From positions 1 through 64,000 of the forward strand of contig CABTYO010000007.1 in assembly GCA_902489075.1 (NCBI GenBank): a stretch of 64,000 nucleotides of DNA, written 5' to 3'. Below the pieces are notes generated by a model. The model was not told where the DNA came from and did no database searches. It worked only from the letters and a program-made list of their open reading frames with translations. This document shows, piece after piece, positions 1 to 7,343 of the stretch. Each line of letters starts with the position of its first letter. The first letter of the stretch is position 1. Made by a program: the position numbers and the translations under genes. This DNA comes from an uncultured Faecalicatena sp. (GTDB lineage: Bacteria; Bacillota; Clostridia; Lachnospirales; Lachnospiraceae).

Positions 1-114
1 GAAGATATGAAAATGGTGATAAATCGTTTTCTTGCTTCCGGTATGACTATGGAAGAGGTGTCTGTGAAAATGGACGCTTCTATTGAAGATTTGACAAAAT
101 TGTTAAACAATTAA
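1..114 (+). CDS. C-terminal end of an unidentified protein (cut by window edge)
   Basis: An open frame enters from the left edge and stops at TAA 112-114, giving 37 residues. The tail is helical, with two short amphipathic helices separated by a Gly-containing turn (ASGMTMEEVSVKM). This resembles the helix-turn-helix-like end of Rpn/PD-(D/E)XK nuclease-type transposase proteins, but too little is visible to assign a family. It is read-through coding sequence in the same direction as the next gene. Confidence 0.5.
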   Translation, partial: EDMKMVINRFLASGMTMEEVSVKMDASIEDLTKLLNN

Positions 115-165
115 ACTCCAGTTTAATGAACGTGGCAAAAGTTAGAGTTTGAGGGGGGAATGCAA

Positions 166-735
166 ATGATCGAAAGACCAACCTTAGATAAACATTTAGA
201 CAGCAAAACATTTCGAGATTTTTATTATCTGAAAGAGGAATTGATAGATTTTTGCAGAGAAAACGGCTTGCCTGTCTCTGGGGGAAAATTAGAAATAGCG
301 GATCGGATTGCTTATTTTCTCGAAACGGGCAGAATATTATCTGCCGGGGCAGGAAAGAAAAAGGCTGCAATTATTTCTTCAATAACCGAAGATACTGAAA
401 TAGAAGCTGATTTTGTTTGTTCTCAACGTCATAGAGCCTTTTTCAAAGAGCATATTGGAAACAGTTTTTCTTTTAATGTGGCTTTTCAAAAATGGTTAAA
501 AAGTAATTCTGGAAGGACCTACAAGGAAGCAATCAGTGCCTATTATCAGATTCTTGAAGAGAAGAAAAACGGAAAATCGAAAATTGACAGGCAATTTGAG
601 TACAACACCTATATCCGGGATTTTTTTACCGATAATAAGGGGAGATCTTTGGAGGAAGCAATAAGGTGTTGGAAATACAAAAAGCAATTGCCGGGGCATA
701 ATCGCTATGAAGGATCAGATCTTGCAGCCTTATAA
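166..735 (+). CDS. SAP-domain protein, DUF6434-like
   Basis: This is a 189-residue soluble protein. Residues about 5-55 form a SAP-like helix-extended-helix module (YYLKEELIDFCRENGLPVSG, then KLEIADRI), a fold usually used for nucleic-acid binding. The C-terminal half, with repeated aromatic and basic helices (FQKWLKSN, YIRDFFTDN, IRCWKYKK), resembles the DUF6434 segment that accompanies SAP in Firmicutes proteins. An ATG at 160 also exists, but the GAGGGGGG Shine-Dalgarno at 151-158 is only one base from it and seven from the ATG at 166, so 166 is preferred. The gene is A+T-rich like its right neighbour. The molecular role is unknown; DNA binding is inferred from the SAP fold only. Confidence 0.7.
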   Translation: MIERPTLDKHLDSKTFRDFYYLKEELIDFCRENGLPVSGGKLEIADRIAYFLETGRILSAGAGKKKAAIISSITEDTEIEADFVCSQRHRAFFKEHIGNSFSFNVAFQKWLKSNSGRTYKEAISAYYQILEEKKNGKSKIDRQFEYNTYIRDFFTDNKGRSLEEAIRCWKYKKQLPGHNRYEGSDLAAL

Positions 736-797
736 AAAATCAAAATTTGAGGAAGCAGCATGAATACAAAAGCATTATTGGTAGAGGAGGCAAAATC

Positions 798-1505
798 ATG
801 TGTACAAGATTCGTATATAATGGTAATGATACGATTGTTGGTTTCAATTTTGATATAGATATTTCGGAATATGAACATAAGGTAATACTGGAAAAAGACC
901 GATTTTTTATTGGTATTAAAATGCCAGATAATCAATGGCACTCTTATCATGGAGTAAATGCGAATGGCGATGTAGGAACACTGCTTTATGTTCACGGAAA
1001 TGAAAAAGCATTAAAAAGTAAAGAGGGTGACTGCTATACCATTGCAGAATTGACAGAGAGATTTGTGTGTGGTGAATTATTTTTTGAGGAAGCTGTGGAA
1101 ATAGTGCAGCAAAAGGAAATAATTTATGAAAATGGTGCAACTATGCAGGCACTTTTATCCGATAGGAATGGCAAAGTTTTAATTGTAGAACCCGGAATTG
1201 GTTATAAGATCGAAACGGAGAAGTTTTCCTTGATTACGAACTACTCGCTGCTGTCACCACAAAGTACACAATTTTATATTACACCTGGAGATAACCGATA
1301 TGAATGTGCAAAGGAAATATTAAATAGTTATGATGAGAGTTTTTCCGTTGCAGAAGCTTTTTCGGTTTTGGAAGCGGTGAAACAAGAAGGTTTGTGGGCT
1401 ACAAGAGTATCATTTGTATATTCCGTTAATTCCCAAATGGTATATTATGTAGAGAACAACCAATTTGATAAAATTAAAGAATGGAAACTAAGTAAACATG
1501 AATAG
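798..1505 (+). CDS. Ntn-type linear-amide C-N hydrolase (choloylglycine-hydrolase-like)
   Basis: A 235-residue protein starting MCTRFVYNGNDTIVGFNFD. Cys2 would be exposed by Met removal and serve as both nucleophile and general base. The following strand with N-F-D resembles the R-N-x-D region of the choloylglycine hydrolase / penicillin V acylase clan. The frame is open upstream to 747, but the strong GAGGAGG at 784-790 lies seven bases before the ATG at 798, and only this start places Cys at position 2. At 235 residues it is shorter than true bile-salt hydrolases (about 320), so the substrate may be another linear amide or acyl-peptide. It lies in an A+T-rich stretch between the SAP protein and a DJ-1 family gene. 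Bile-salt hydrolase activity is not claimed. Confidence 0.65.
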   Translation: MCTRFVYNGNDTIVGFNFDIDISEYEHKVILEKDRFFIGIKMPDNQWHSYHGVNANGDVGTLLYVHGNEKALKSKEGDCYTIAELTERFVCGELFFEEAVEIVQQKEIIYENGATMQALLSDRNGKVLIVEPGIGYKIETEKFSLITNYSLLSPQSTQFYITPGDNRYECAKEILNSYDESFSVAEAFSVLEAVKQEGLWATRVSFVYSVNSQMVYYVENNQFDKIKEWKLSKHE

Positions 1506-1536
1506 AGATGAGTGAAGACAGAAAGGAAGAAAAGTG

Positions 1537-2154
1537 ATGAAAAAACAGGTTTTATTTATATTATTAGAGCAGTTTGCAGATTGGGAGGCGGCATATCTGT
1601 CATCGGCTCTCTATATGTTGGGAAACGAGCAGTATGAGGTTAAGACAGTGTCTCTGACAACAGACATGGTCACATCTATCGGGGGATTTCGTGTAATGCC
1701 TGATTACAGTATCTATGACATCCCATCCGACTATGAAGCACTCATTTTAATTGGGGGCATGTCATGGAGAAATGAGGAAGCAGCCGAAATTAAACCTCTG
1801 GTAAGGCAATGCCTTGCAGAGAAAAAAATATTGGGTGGTATCTGTGATGCTTCAGGATTTCTCGGAACAGCCGGCGTGTTAAACGATGTGAGCCATACAA
1901 GTAATGATTTGGATGATTTGAAGCAGTGGGCAGGAGAGAGGTATACAGGAGAGCATCTATACAGGATGCAGCAGGCGGTAAGCGACCGGAATATTATTAC
2001 AGCAAATGGTACGGCCGCTTTAGAATTTGCCAAAGAGGTACTTCTGGCCCTGAAAGCCGCGCCAGAAGCTAAGATTATGGAGTGGTATAATTTCCATAAG
2101 TTTGGATATTATGAAGCCCCTATGCCTAAGGAGGCGACAGAGTGGAATAATTGA
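1537..2154 (+). CDS. DJ-1/PfpI family protein (class I glutamine amidotransferase-like)
   Basis: A 205-residue cytoplasmic protein with the DJ-1/PfpI flavodoxin-like fold. It has the strand VLFILLEQFADWEAAYL, the loop LILIGGMSW, and the nucleophile elbow GGICDASGFLG with Cys103. Members act as chaperones, glyoxalases or amidases, and this subgroup is often annotated only as type 1 glutamine amidotransferase. A GTG at 1534 is also in frame, but the AAGGAAGA at 1523-1530 fits the ATG at 1537 better. The gene sits just before the module A two-component system, but there is about 100 bp of non-coding DNA between them, so co-function is not implied. Confidence 0.8.
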   Translation: MKKQVLFILLEQFADWEAAYLSSALYMLGNEQYEVKTVSLTTDMVTSIGGFRVMPDYSIYDIPSDYEALILIGGMSWRNEEAAEIKPLVRQCLAEKKILGGICDASGFLGTAGVLNDVSHTSNDLDDLKQWAGERYTGEHLYRMQQAVSDRNIITANGTAALEFAKEVLLALKAAPEAKIMEWYNFHKFGYYEAPMPKEATEWNN

Positions 2155-2255
2155 GAATTTTCAAAAGGAAAGGGCTAATAAGGCAAAGCAATGAAAATAT
2201 CACCCTTGAGAAAATCTTGAGATTTAAGGTTTACGATATATTCGGAGGTGACGAT

Positions 2256-2930
2256 ATGAACGAGAAAATCCTAGTGGTGGACGATGAAAGAGGCATCGTC
2301 GATATGCTAAGAAGCTATTTCGAAATGTCTGATTATCAGGTGTACACTGCCCTGAATGGTGAGGAGGCCTTACAGAAGGTTTCCACTCACCCAGATCTTG
2401 TGCTTCTGGATATTAATATGAAGGGGATGGATGGTTTTACGGTCTGTGAAAAGATCAGGGAACACATTTCCTGTCCAATCCTGTTTCTGACGGCACGGGG
2501 TGAGACTGCGGACAAGATCAAAGGATTCCATGTGGGAGCCGATGATTATATTGTAAAGCCCTTTGATATAGACGAACTGGGTGCGCGGGTTGCAGCCCAC
2601 TTACGCCGAGAGAACCGGAGGCAGGAAGAGAGCCTTTTGAATTTTTTTACGGATATGGTGATCGACTATTCGAAAAGAGAGGTCACGATCTATCAGACAA
2701 AGGTATCTCTATCCCGGAAGGAGTTTGATATCGTTGAGCTGCTTTCTGAAAATCCGGGACAGGTGTTTGAACGCGAAAGGATCTATGAGAGTGTGTGGGG
2801 GCTGGAAGGAGACGGCAGCAGTGATACAATTATGGAGCATATAAGGAAAATACGGAGTAAATTTGCGGCTGTAACACTTCACAGCTATATAGAAACGGTC
2901 TGGGGGGTGGGCTATAAATGGGTTGGATAA
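2256..2930 (+). CDS. OmpR/PhoB-family response regulator (module A)
   Basis: A 224-residue regulator. The receiver domain (1-120) has the acidic pocket DD at 9-10, phospho-acceptor Asp52 in LVLLDINMKGMDG and the conserved Lys in DDYIVKPFD. The winged-helix trans_reg_C domain (about 130-224) ends with the usual IETVWGVGYKW. The reading frame extends upstream to 2151, but the perfect GGAGGTGA at 2244-2251 and family alignment fix the start at 2256 (MNEKILVVDDE). Its last 13 bases overlap the kinase gene, so the pair is translationally coupled. By analogy with BceR/VanR-like systems it should activate the ABC transporter genes directly downstream. Confidence 0.92.
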   Translation: MNEKILVVDDERGIVDMLRSYFEMSDYQVYTALNGEEALQKVSTHPDLVLLDINMKGMDGFTVCEKIREHISCPILFLTARGETADKIKGFHVGADDYIVKPFDIDELGARVAAHLRRENRRQEESLLNFFTDMVIDYSKREVTIYQTKVSLSRKEFDIVELLSENPGQVFERERIYESVWGLEGDGSSDTIMEHIRKIRSKFAAVTLHSYIETVWGVGYKWVG

Positions 2931-4051
2931 GACGGATGAGTTTGAAAAAGTCCCTGTTTACCCTGACCTGCATCAGTGCTTTTTGTGCGGTGATACTTTC
3001 CATCCTGGCAGTGATGACCTGTGTTGAATTGAAAATGGTCATTGCACCACAGGGGATTATGATTGAAAATGGGACAGGTCAGATTTCTGTCCTTCCTGCT
3101 CCCGCTAAGCAGAGTCTGTTTATGGTCAATCTTCTGGAAGTTCTGCAGTTCGGTCTGCCGGTTCTGATTTTTGCAGGCTCCTCGTTTATGACGGCAATAT
3201 TGTTTTACCGTTTCAAGCTGAAAGACTCCGTCACCATGCTGACAGATGGGGCAAACCACATTATTGCAAATAATCTGGATTTCACAGTAAAAGCAGAGTC
3301 TGATGATGAATTAGGCAGGCTCTGCACTGCTTTTGAGAGAATGCGCCAGACCTTACTTGAGAATAACAGAAGACTCTGGCAACAGGCGGAGGAGCAGAAA
3401 CGGCTGAATGCTGCCTTTTCCCATGAGCTGCGCAATCCCATCACAGTCTTAAAGGGTTCCGCCAAGCTGGCGCGCCAGGGCATGAAAAATGGGAAGGCAG
3501 AGCCGGAACAGATTCTGGAGAATCTGGTGCGGATCGAGGAGTACACAGACAGGATCGAGGAATATGTAGAGACCATGAGCAGTGTTCAGCGGTTGGAACA
3601 GATTTCACTCAATGCAAAAAAGACGGGGTGGGGGCAGCTGTCCTCGGAGATTGAAAATGCGGTCCGGCTTCTTGGCTCGGATAGTGGGAAACAGATTCAT
3701 TTTGAAGCACAAGGGACGGAAAAAGCGTTATCTGTGGATCAGTCTGTTTTCATGCAGATCGTGGGAAACCTGGTCTCCAATGCGCTGCGGTTTGCAGATA
3801 AAAGCGTCTGGGTTACCTGCACCGTGAAGGAACAGTACCTGGAGATATCTGTTAGAGATGACGGGGATGGGTTTCCTTCTTCACTTATGAAAAATGGCAT
3901 TCTGCCTTTTCAGAAGGGAAGTGAAGAAGCAGGGCATTTCGGAATGGGACTGTATATCGCTGGTCTGTTATGCCAGAAGCATGGAGGCTCTCTGGAGATC
4001 CAGAACAATTCCACCGGGGCAGAGGTAAAAGCAGTCATAAAAACAGAGTAA
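2918..4051 (+). CDS. Membrane sensor histidine kinase (module A)
   Basis: A 377-residue kinase. Two transmembrane helices (about 13-35 and 75-97) bracket a short 40-residue outer loop, followed by a HAMP linker (100-150). The HisKA helix has phospho-accepting His169 in FSHELRNPITVLKG. The HATPase domain shows the N box NLVSNALRF, the G1 box DDGDGF and the G2 region GMGLYIAGLL. The start codon lies inside the end of the regulator gene and has a GGGGGGTGG ribosome site. The small extracellular loop suggests sensing at or in the membrane, or via the partner transporter, rather than a large ligand domain. The next gene follows after a hairpin-containing gap of 67 bp. Confidence 0.9.
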   Translation: MGWIRRMSLKKSLFTLTCISAFCAVILSILAVMTCVELKMVIAPQGIMIENGTGQISVLPAPAKQSLFMVNLLEVLQFGLPVLIFAGSSFMTAILFYRFKLKDSVTMLTDGANHIIANNLDFTVKAESDDELGRLCTAFERMRQTLLENNRRLWQQAEEQKRLNAAFSHELRNPITVLKGSAKLARQGMKNGKAEPEQILENLVRIEEYTDRIEEYVETMSSVQRLEQISLNAKKTGWGQLSSEIENAVRLLGSDSGKQIHFEAQGTEKALSVDQSVFMQIVGNLVSNALRFADKSVWVTCTVKEQYLEISVRDDGDGFPSSLMKNGILPFQKGSEEAGHFGMGLYIAGLLCQKHGGSLEIQNNSTGAEVKAVIKTE

Positions 4052-4081
4052 AACTTGAGCGATTTTTGAGATTTCTTATTT

Positions 4082-4116
4082 AAACTCTCCTTATCAACTG
4101 GTAAAGGAGAGTTTTT
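4082..4116 (+). promoter_or_regulatory. Terminator-like hairpin that sequesters the ATPase ribosome site
   Basis: The arms AAACTCTCCTT (4082-4092) and AAGGAGAGTTT (4104-4114) form an 11-bp perfect stem with an 11-base loop, ending in T5 (4112-4116). The right arm contains the AAAGGAG Shine-Dalgarno of the ABC ATPase that starts at 4119. The element could therefore both attenuate transcription and hide the ribosome site. Confidence 0.6.
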
Positions 4117-4118
4117 GT

Positions 4119-4793
4119 ATGAATATTTATGTGAACAATATTTCGAAAATCTATGGTGAAAACGAAAGCAGGGTGGTTGCACTTGACCAGGCTTCCATGA
4201 CGATCCGTCAGGGAGATTTTATTTCCATAGCCGGTCCATCGGGGAGCGGAAAGAGTACCCTGCTGCATATCATAAGCGGGCTGGATGAGCCGACTCTGGG
4301 CAGTGTTTTATACGATGATACAGATATCCACAACGGAAGTGATAAGATGCTGTCAGCATTCCGCCGCAGGAAGATCGGGTTTATTTTTCAGCAGTTCAAT
4401 TTGCTGCCGGTTTTGACGGCGCGGGAAAATATCATGATGCCGCTGCTATTGGATAAGAAACAGGTGGATGAGGAGTATTTGAAAGAAATTACGGCGTTTT
4501 TGGGGCTTTCTGACCGATTGCTGCATTTACCCCACGAGTTATCCGGCGGTCAGCAGCAGAGGGTGGCGATCGCCCGCGCCCTGATTGCCAGACCGGAGGT
4601 TATATGTGCGGATGAGCCGACCGGGAACCTGGACAGTAAGAGTGGCAGCGAGGTTATGCAGATGCTGTGTGACATTCGTAAGAAAATGAATAAGACGCTT
4701 GTTGTGATTACACACGATTCCCGTATTGCAAAGATGGCAGACCGCCGCTTTACGATGACAGACGGAGAGCTTACGGAGGTGAATCCATCATGA
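4119..4793 (+). CDS. ABC transporter ATP-binding protein, MacB/LolD/BceA type (module A)
   Basis: A 224-residue ATPase with Walker A GPSGSGKST, Q-loop FQQFNLLP, signature LSGGQQQRVAIARAL, Walker B VICADEPTGNLDS and switch His in VITHD. The GNLDS after Walker B and the short length are typical of ATPases that pair with FtsX-type permeases (lipoprotein release, MacB, bacitracin-type BceA). It overlaps the permease gene by four bases (ATGA), so the two are translationally coupled. It drives the mechanotransmission or export cycle of the downstream permease; the substrate is unknown. Expression may be controlled by the hairpin that holds its ribosome site. Confidence 0.92.
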   Translation: MNIYVNNISKIYGENESRVVALDQASMTIRQGDFISIAGPSGSGKSTLLHIISGLDEPTLGSVLYDDTDIHNGSDKMLSAFRRRKIGFIFQQFNLLPVLTARENIMMPLLLDKKQVDEEYLKEITAFLGLSDRLLHLPHELSGGQQQRVAIARALIARPEVICADEPTGNLDSKSGSEVMQMLCDIRKKMNKTLVVITHDSRIAKMADRRFTMTDGELTEVNPS

Positions 4794-7267
4794 AATCTTA
4801 TCTATCACTTGCCGTAAAAGAGCTAAAGGCACAGAAGGTGACAGCAGCCCTGATTCTGCTGGCAGTGATCCTTTCCAGCGTGATGACAGCCGCGGTGGGA
4901 CAGTCTCTCGGAATTCTTCAGAAGATGAGAGTGGATCAGGCTTCCTCCCTGAACGGAGACCGTTATGCCACGTTTCATGAGTTAACAGAGGAGCAGATGG
5001 AAACATTGTCAACTGATCCCCGGGTCATGGATGTGGGAAGTTATGTCACTCTTGGAAGCCAGAAGCTGGAAAACAGCGGTCTGTCCATGCTGGTACATGA
5101 ATATTTAGACACTGCACTGGATCAATACCCTTCCATCGGTAAAGTAAAGAAAGGACATCTGCCCATCGCGCCAAATGAGATTGCACTTCCAGAAGATGTG
5201 CTCAAGTATTTCCCAGAAGAGATAAAAGTGGGAAGTTCTATTTCACTTAACCTCGCATTCTCGCGGCTGGATGGATCGGATTCTTATGATTATTCTGCCC
5301 AATTTACAGTTTCCGGCATCTTAGAAGCCAATTATGCTGGCTATGCTACAGGAACAGTTATGGCAGTTACGGGTGCGGGAAGTGCAGAAAGGGTTCTGCC
5401 GGATCAGTACCGGCTCTATTCTACAGCTTTTAAAGTACAGGATACCAGACACTTCCAGGATACGATCGATGACCTTGCCGGGACACTTCACATAAACGAA
5501 AACTGTATTCAGTATAACTGGATTCTCCTGGATGCACTTGGGATTTCTTACAGAGAAAAGGAAGGAACTGTTTCTGGGAATGGATTTTCTTTCATGGCAG
5601 CAGCCTGTATTCTGGCAGGAGCCCTGGTCCTGACTGCGGCAGGACTGGTTATCTATAATATTTTGAAAATTGCTGTCACAAAACGGATTCGGGAATATGG
5701 AACCCTTCGTGCAATTGGCGGTGAGAGGGGGCAGATCTACCGGATTGTTGCACTCCAGCTGCTTGTGTTGTGTGGAATCGGTATCCCAATCGGCCTGCTG
5801 CTGGGCGTCGTTTCTGCAAAAGGAATCCTGACTGCAGCAACAGGGTTCCTCAACCCTGATCTGTTTATGGCGGACAGTTCCAGTGATTTAAATGCAGCGA
5901 TCCACACGGCCGGAACCGGGAATGCCCTTTATCTCCTCGTAAGTGCTGCGGTCACTTTGGGATTCGCGATACTTGCAGCATTTCCGGCGGCACGATATGC
6001 GTCCCGGGTATCACCGACGATCGCCATGTCCGGATCTGTCGTGAAGATAAAACGCCATATACGAAAAAGACGGAGAATCCGCAGTTTTGAAGCTTATTAT
6101 GCAAGGCTCAACTTAAAACGCGGACGGGGCAGGACCGTGATTACGATCTTTTCCCTTGTCATGAGCATCACTGTTTTTGTTGCACTGCAAAGTTTTACGT
6201 CACTGCTCGATACCAGCAGCAGTGTGAAAGAGATGCACCTGGGTGATTATGCGGTGACGAATGAAACGGCAGGAATCCAGCCGGAAAGCGTGGAAGAGAT
6301 CCGGAAAAATGAAGCAGTAGAAGAGTTGTCCACGACAAAGCTGTCGGTCTATATGCAGGATGAGTCAGGCAAAGTTCCTGCGGAGCTTGATTTTGCCTTA
6401 AAGCCCGGGGAGACCCTTAGCATAGCTGGGCTTGATAATGCACAGTTAGCCTTAAGGGCAGAGGACCTGACAAAGGAGGACATCCGTCAGCTGCTCTCAG
6501 GAAAGGCGTGCATCATTAAAAACCCGATTGCGGTTTCTTATCAAGGAGAGACTGCTGAACATACGACCCTGAAAAAGGGAGATGTTATCCGTGTAAATGG
6601 TGTGGAACTGATCGTGGCAGGAATTACCTCGCATCCTGTTACAATTAACAATGATGGCTTCGTAAACGGTGTACAGGTCATAGTGAGTCATGAAATATAT
6701 GAAAGGCTGACAGGAGAGAAAACGTACTGTGAGGTATATCCAGTCCTCAAAAAAGATGCTGACAGAGATCAGTTTGAAGCGTGGCTGGAAGGATGGTGCG
6801 ATTCCAATCCGGGCAGTCACTGGCTTTCCTACCTCTTAAGTGACGCACAGCTTGCGGAAAGCTTTGAACAGATCCATATGCTCTGCTGGGGGCTGATTAT
6901 CTTGATCGGTCTGATTGGGATACTGAACATTATTAACACTGTTTACAGCAACATCCATACACGGATATCGGAAATTGGGATGCAGCGGGCAATCGGCATG
7001 AGTGCAGTAAGCCTTTACAAAACATTTCTCTGGGAAGGGGCGTATTACGGGATTTTCGCGTCAGTTATCGGCGGGGGACTGGGCTATATCTGCACCATTT
7101 TTGTAAATGCGGGTGCTTCGGACACCTTACAATTGGTGGCCGTTCCTTATATTCCAATCATGGAGGCAGCGTTCCTTTCGGTTGCGGCCTGCCTTCTGGC
7201 AACAGCGGTGCCGCTTCGGTCTATTTCTAAAATGAGTATTGTGGAGTCTATTGAGACGGTGGAATGA
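4790..7267 (+). CDS. FtsX-family ABC transporter permease (module A)
   Basis: An 825-residue integral membrane protein with two FtsX-like units. An N-terminal anchor helix (about 15-35) precedes a large extracellular region. Three helices follow around 265-405 (cytoplasmic motif REYGTLRAIGG), a second anchor lies near 455, then a second outer domain and three C-terminal helices around 695-815 with the motif SEIGMQRAIGMS. This double-FtsX layout resembles peptide-antibiotic and lantibiotic resistance permeases of Clostridia more than ten-helix BceB. Placement behind a cognate kinase, regulator and ATPase supports an envelope-stress or antimicrobial-peptide function, which is an inference. Confidence 0.88.
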   Translation: MKSYLSLAVKELKAQKVTAALILLAVILSSVMTAAVGQSLGILQKMRVDQASSLNGDRYATFHELTEEQMETLSTDPRVMDVGSYVTLGSQKLENSGLSMLVHEYLDTALDQYPSIGKVKKGHLPIAPNEIALPEDVLKYFPEEIKVGSSISLNLAFSRLDGSDSYDYSAQFTVSGILEANYAGYATGTVMAVTGAGSAERVLPDQYRLYSTAFKVQDTRHFQDTIDDLAGTLHINENCIQYNWILLDALGISYREKEGTVSGNGFSFMAAACILAGALVLTAAGLVIYNILKIAVTKRIREYGTLRAIGGERGQIYRIVALQLLVLCGIGIPIGLLLGVVSAKGILTAATGFLNPDLFMADSSSDLNAAIHTAGTGNALYLLVSAAVTLGFAILAAFPAARYASRVSPTIAMSGSVVKIKRHIRKRRRIRSFEAYYARLNLKRGRGRTVITIFSLVMSITVFVALQSFTSLLDTSSSVKEMHLGDYAVTNETAGIQPESVEEIRKNEAVEELSTTKLSVYMQDESGKVPAELDFALKPGETLSIAGLDNAQLALRAEDLTKEDIRQLLSGKACIIKNPIAVSYQGETAEHTTLKKGDVIRVNGVELIVAGITSHPVTINNDGFVNGVQVIVSHEIYERLTGEKTYCEVYPVLKKDADRDQFEAWLEGWCDSNPGSHWLSYLLSDAQLAESFEQIHMLCWGLIILIGLIGILNIINTVYSNIHTRISEIGMQRAIGMSAVSLYKTFLWEGAYYGIFASVIGGGLGYICTIFVNAGASDTLQLVAVPYIPIMEAAFLSVAACLLATAVPLRSISKMSIVESIETVE

Positions 7268-7304
7268 TGTATTAATGAAAAATTAATAAAGGTTATTGAG
7301 GAGG

Positions 7305-7343
7305 GCTCGTACAAAACGCATCTTTTGTACGAGCTTTTTGTTT
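7305..7343 (+). terminator. Rho-independent terminator of module A
   Basis: The perfect 12-bp stem GCTCGTACAAAA (7305-7316) / TTTTGTACGAGC (7323-7334) has a six-base loop and is followed by TTTTT and further T-rich bases. It closes the transporter operon and lies immediately upstream of the group II intron. Confidence 0.85.

Noticed and set aside
798..1505. Bile-salt hydrolase (bsh)
   Set aside because: The N-terminal Cys and strand fit the clan, but the protein is about 90 residues too short, and the diagnostic bile-salt-hydrolase residues could not be confirmed by eye.
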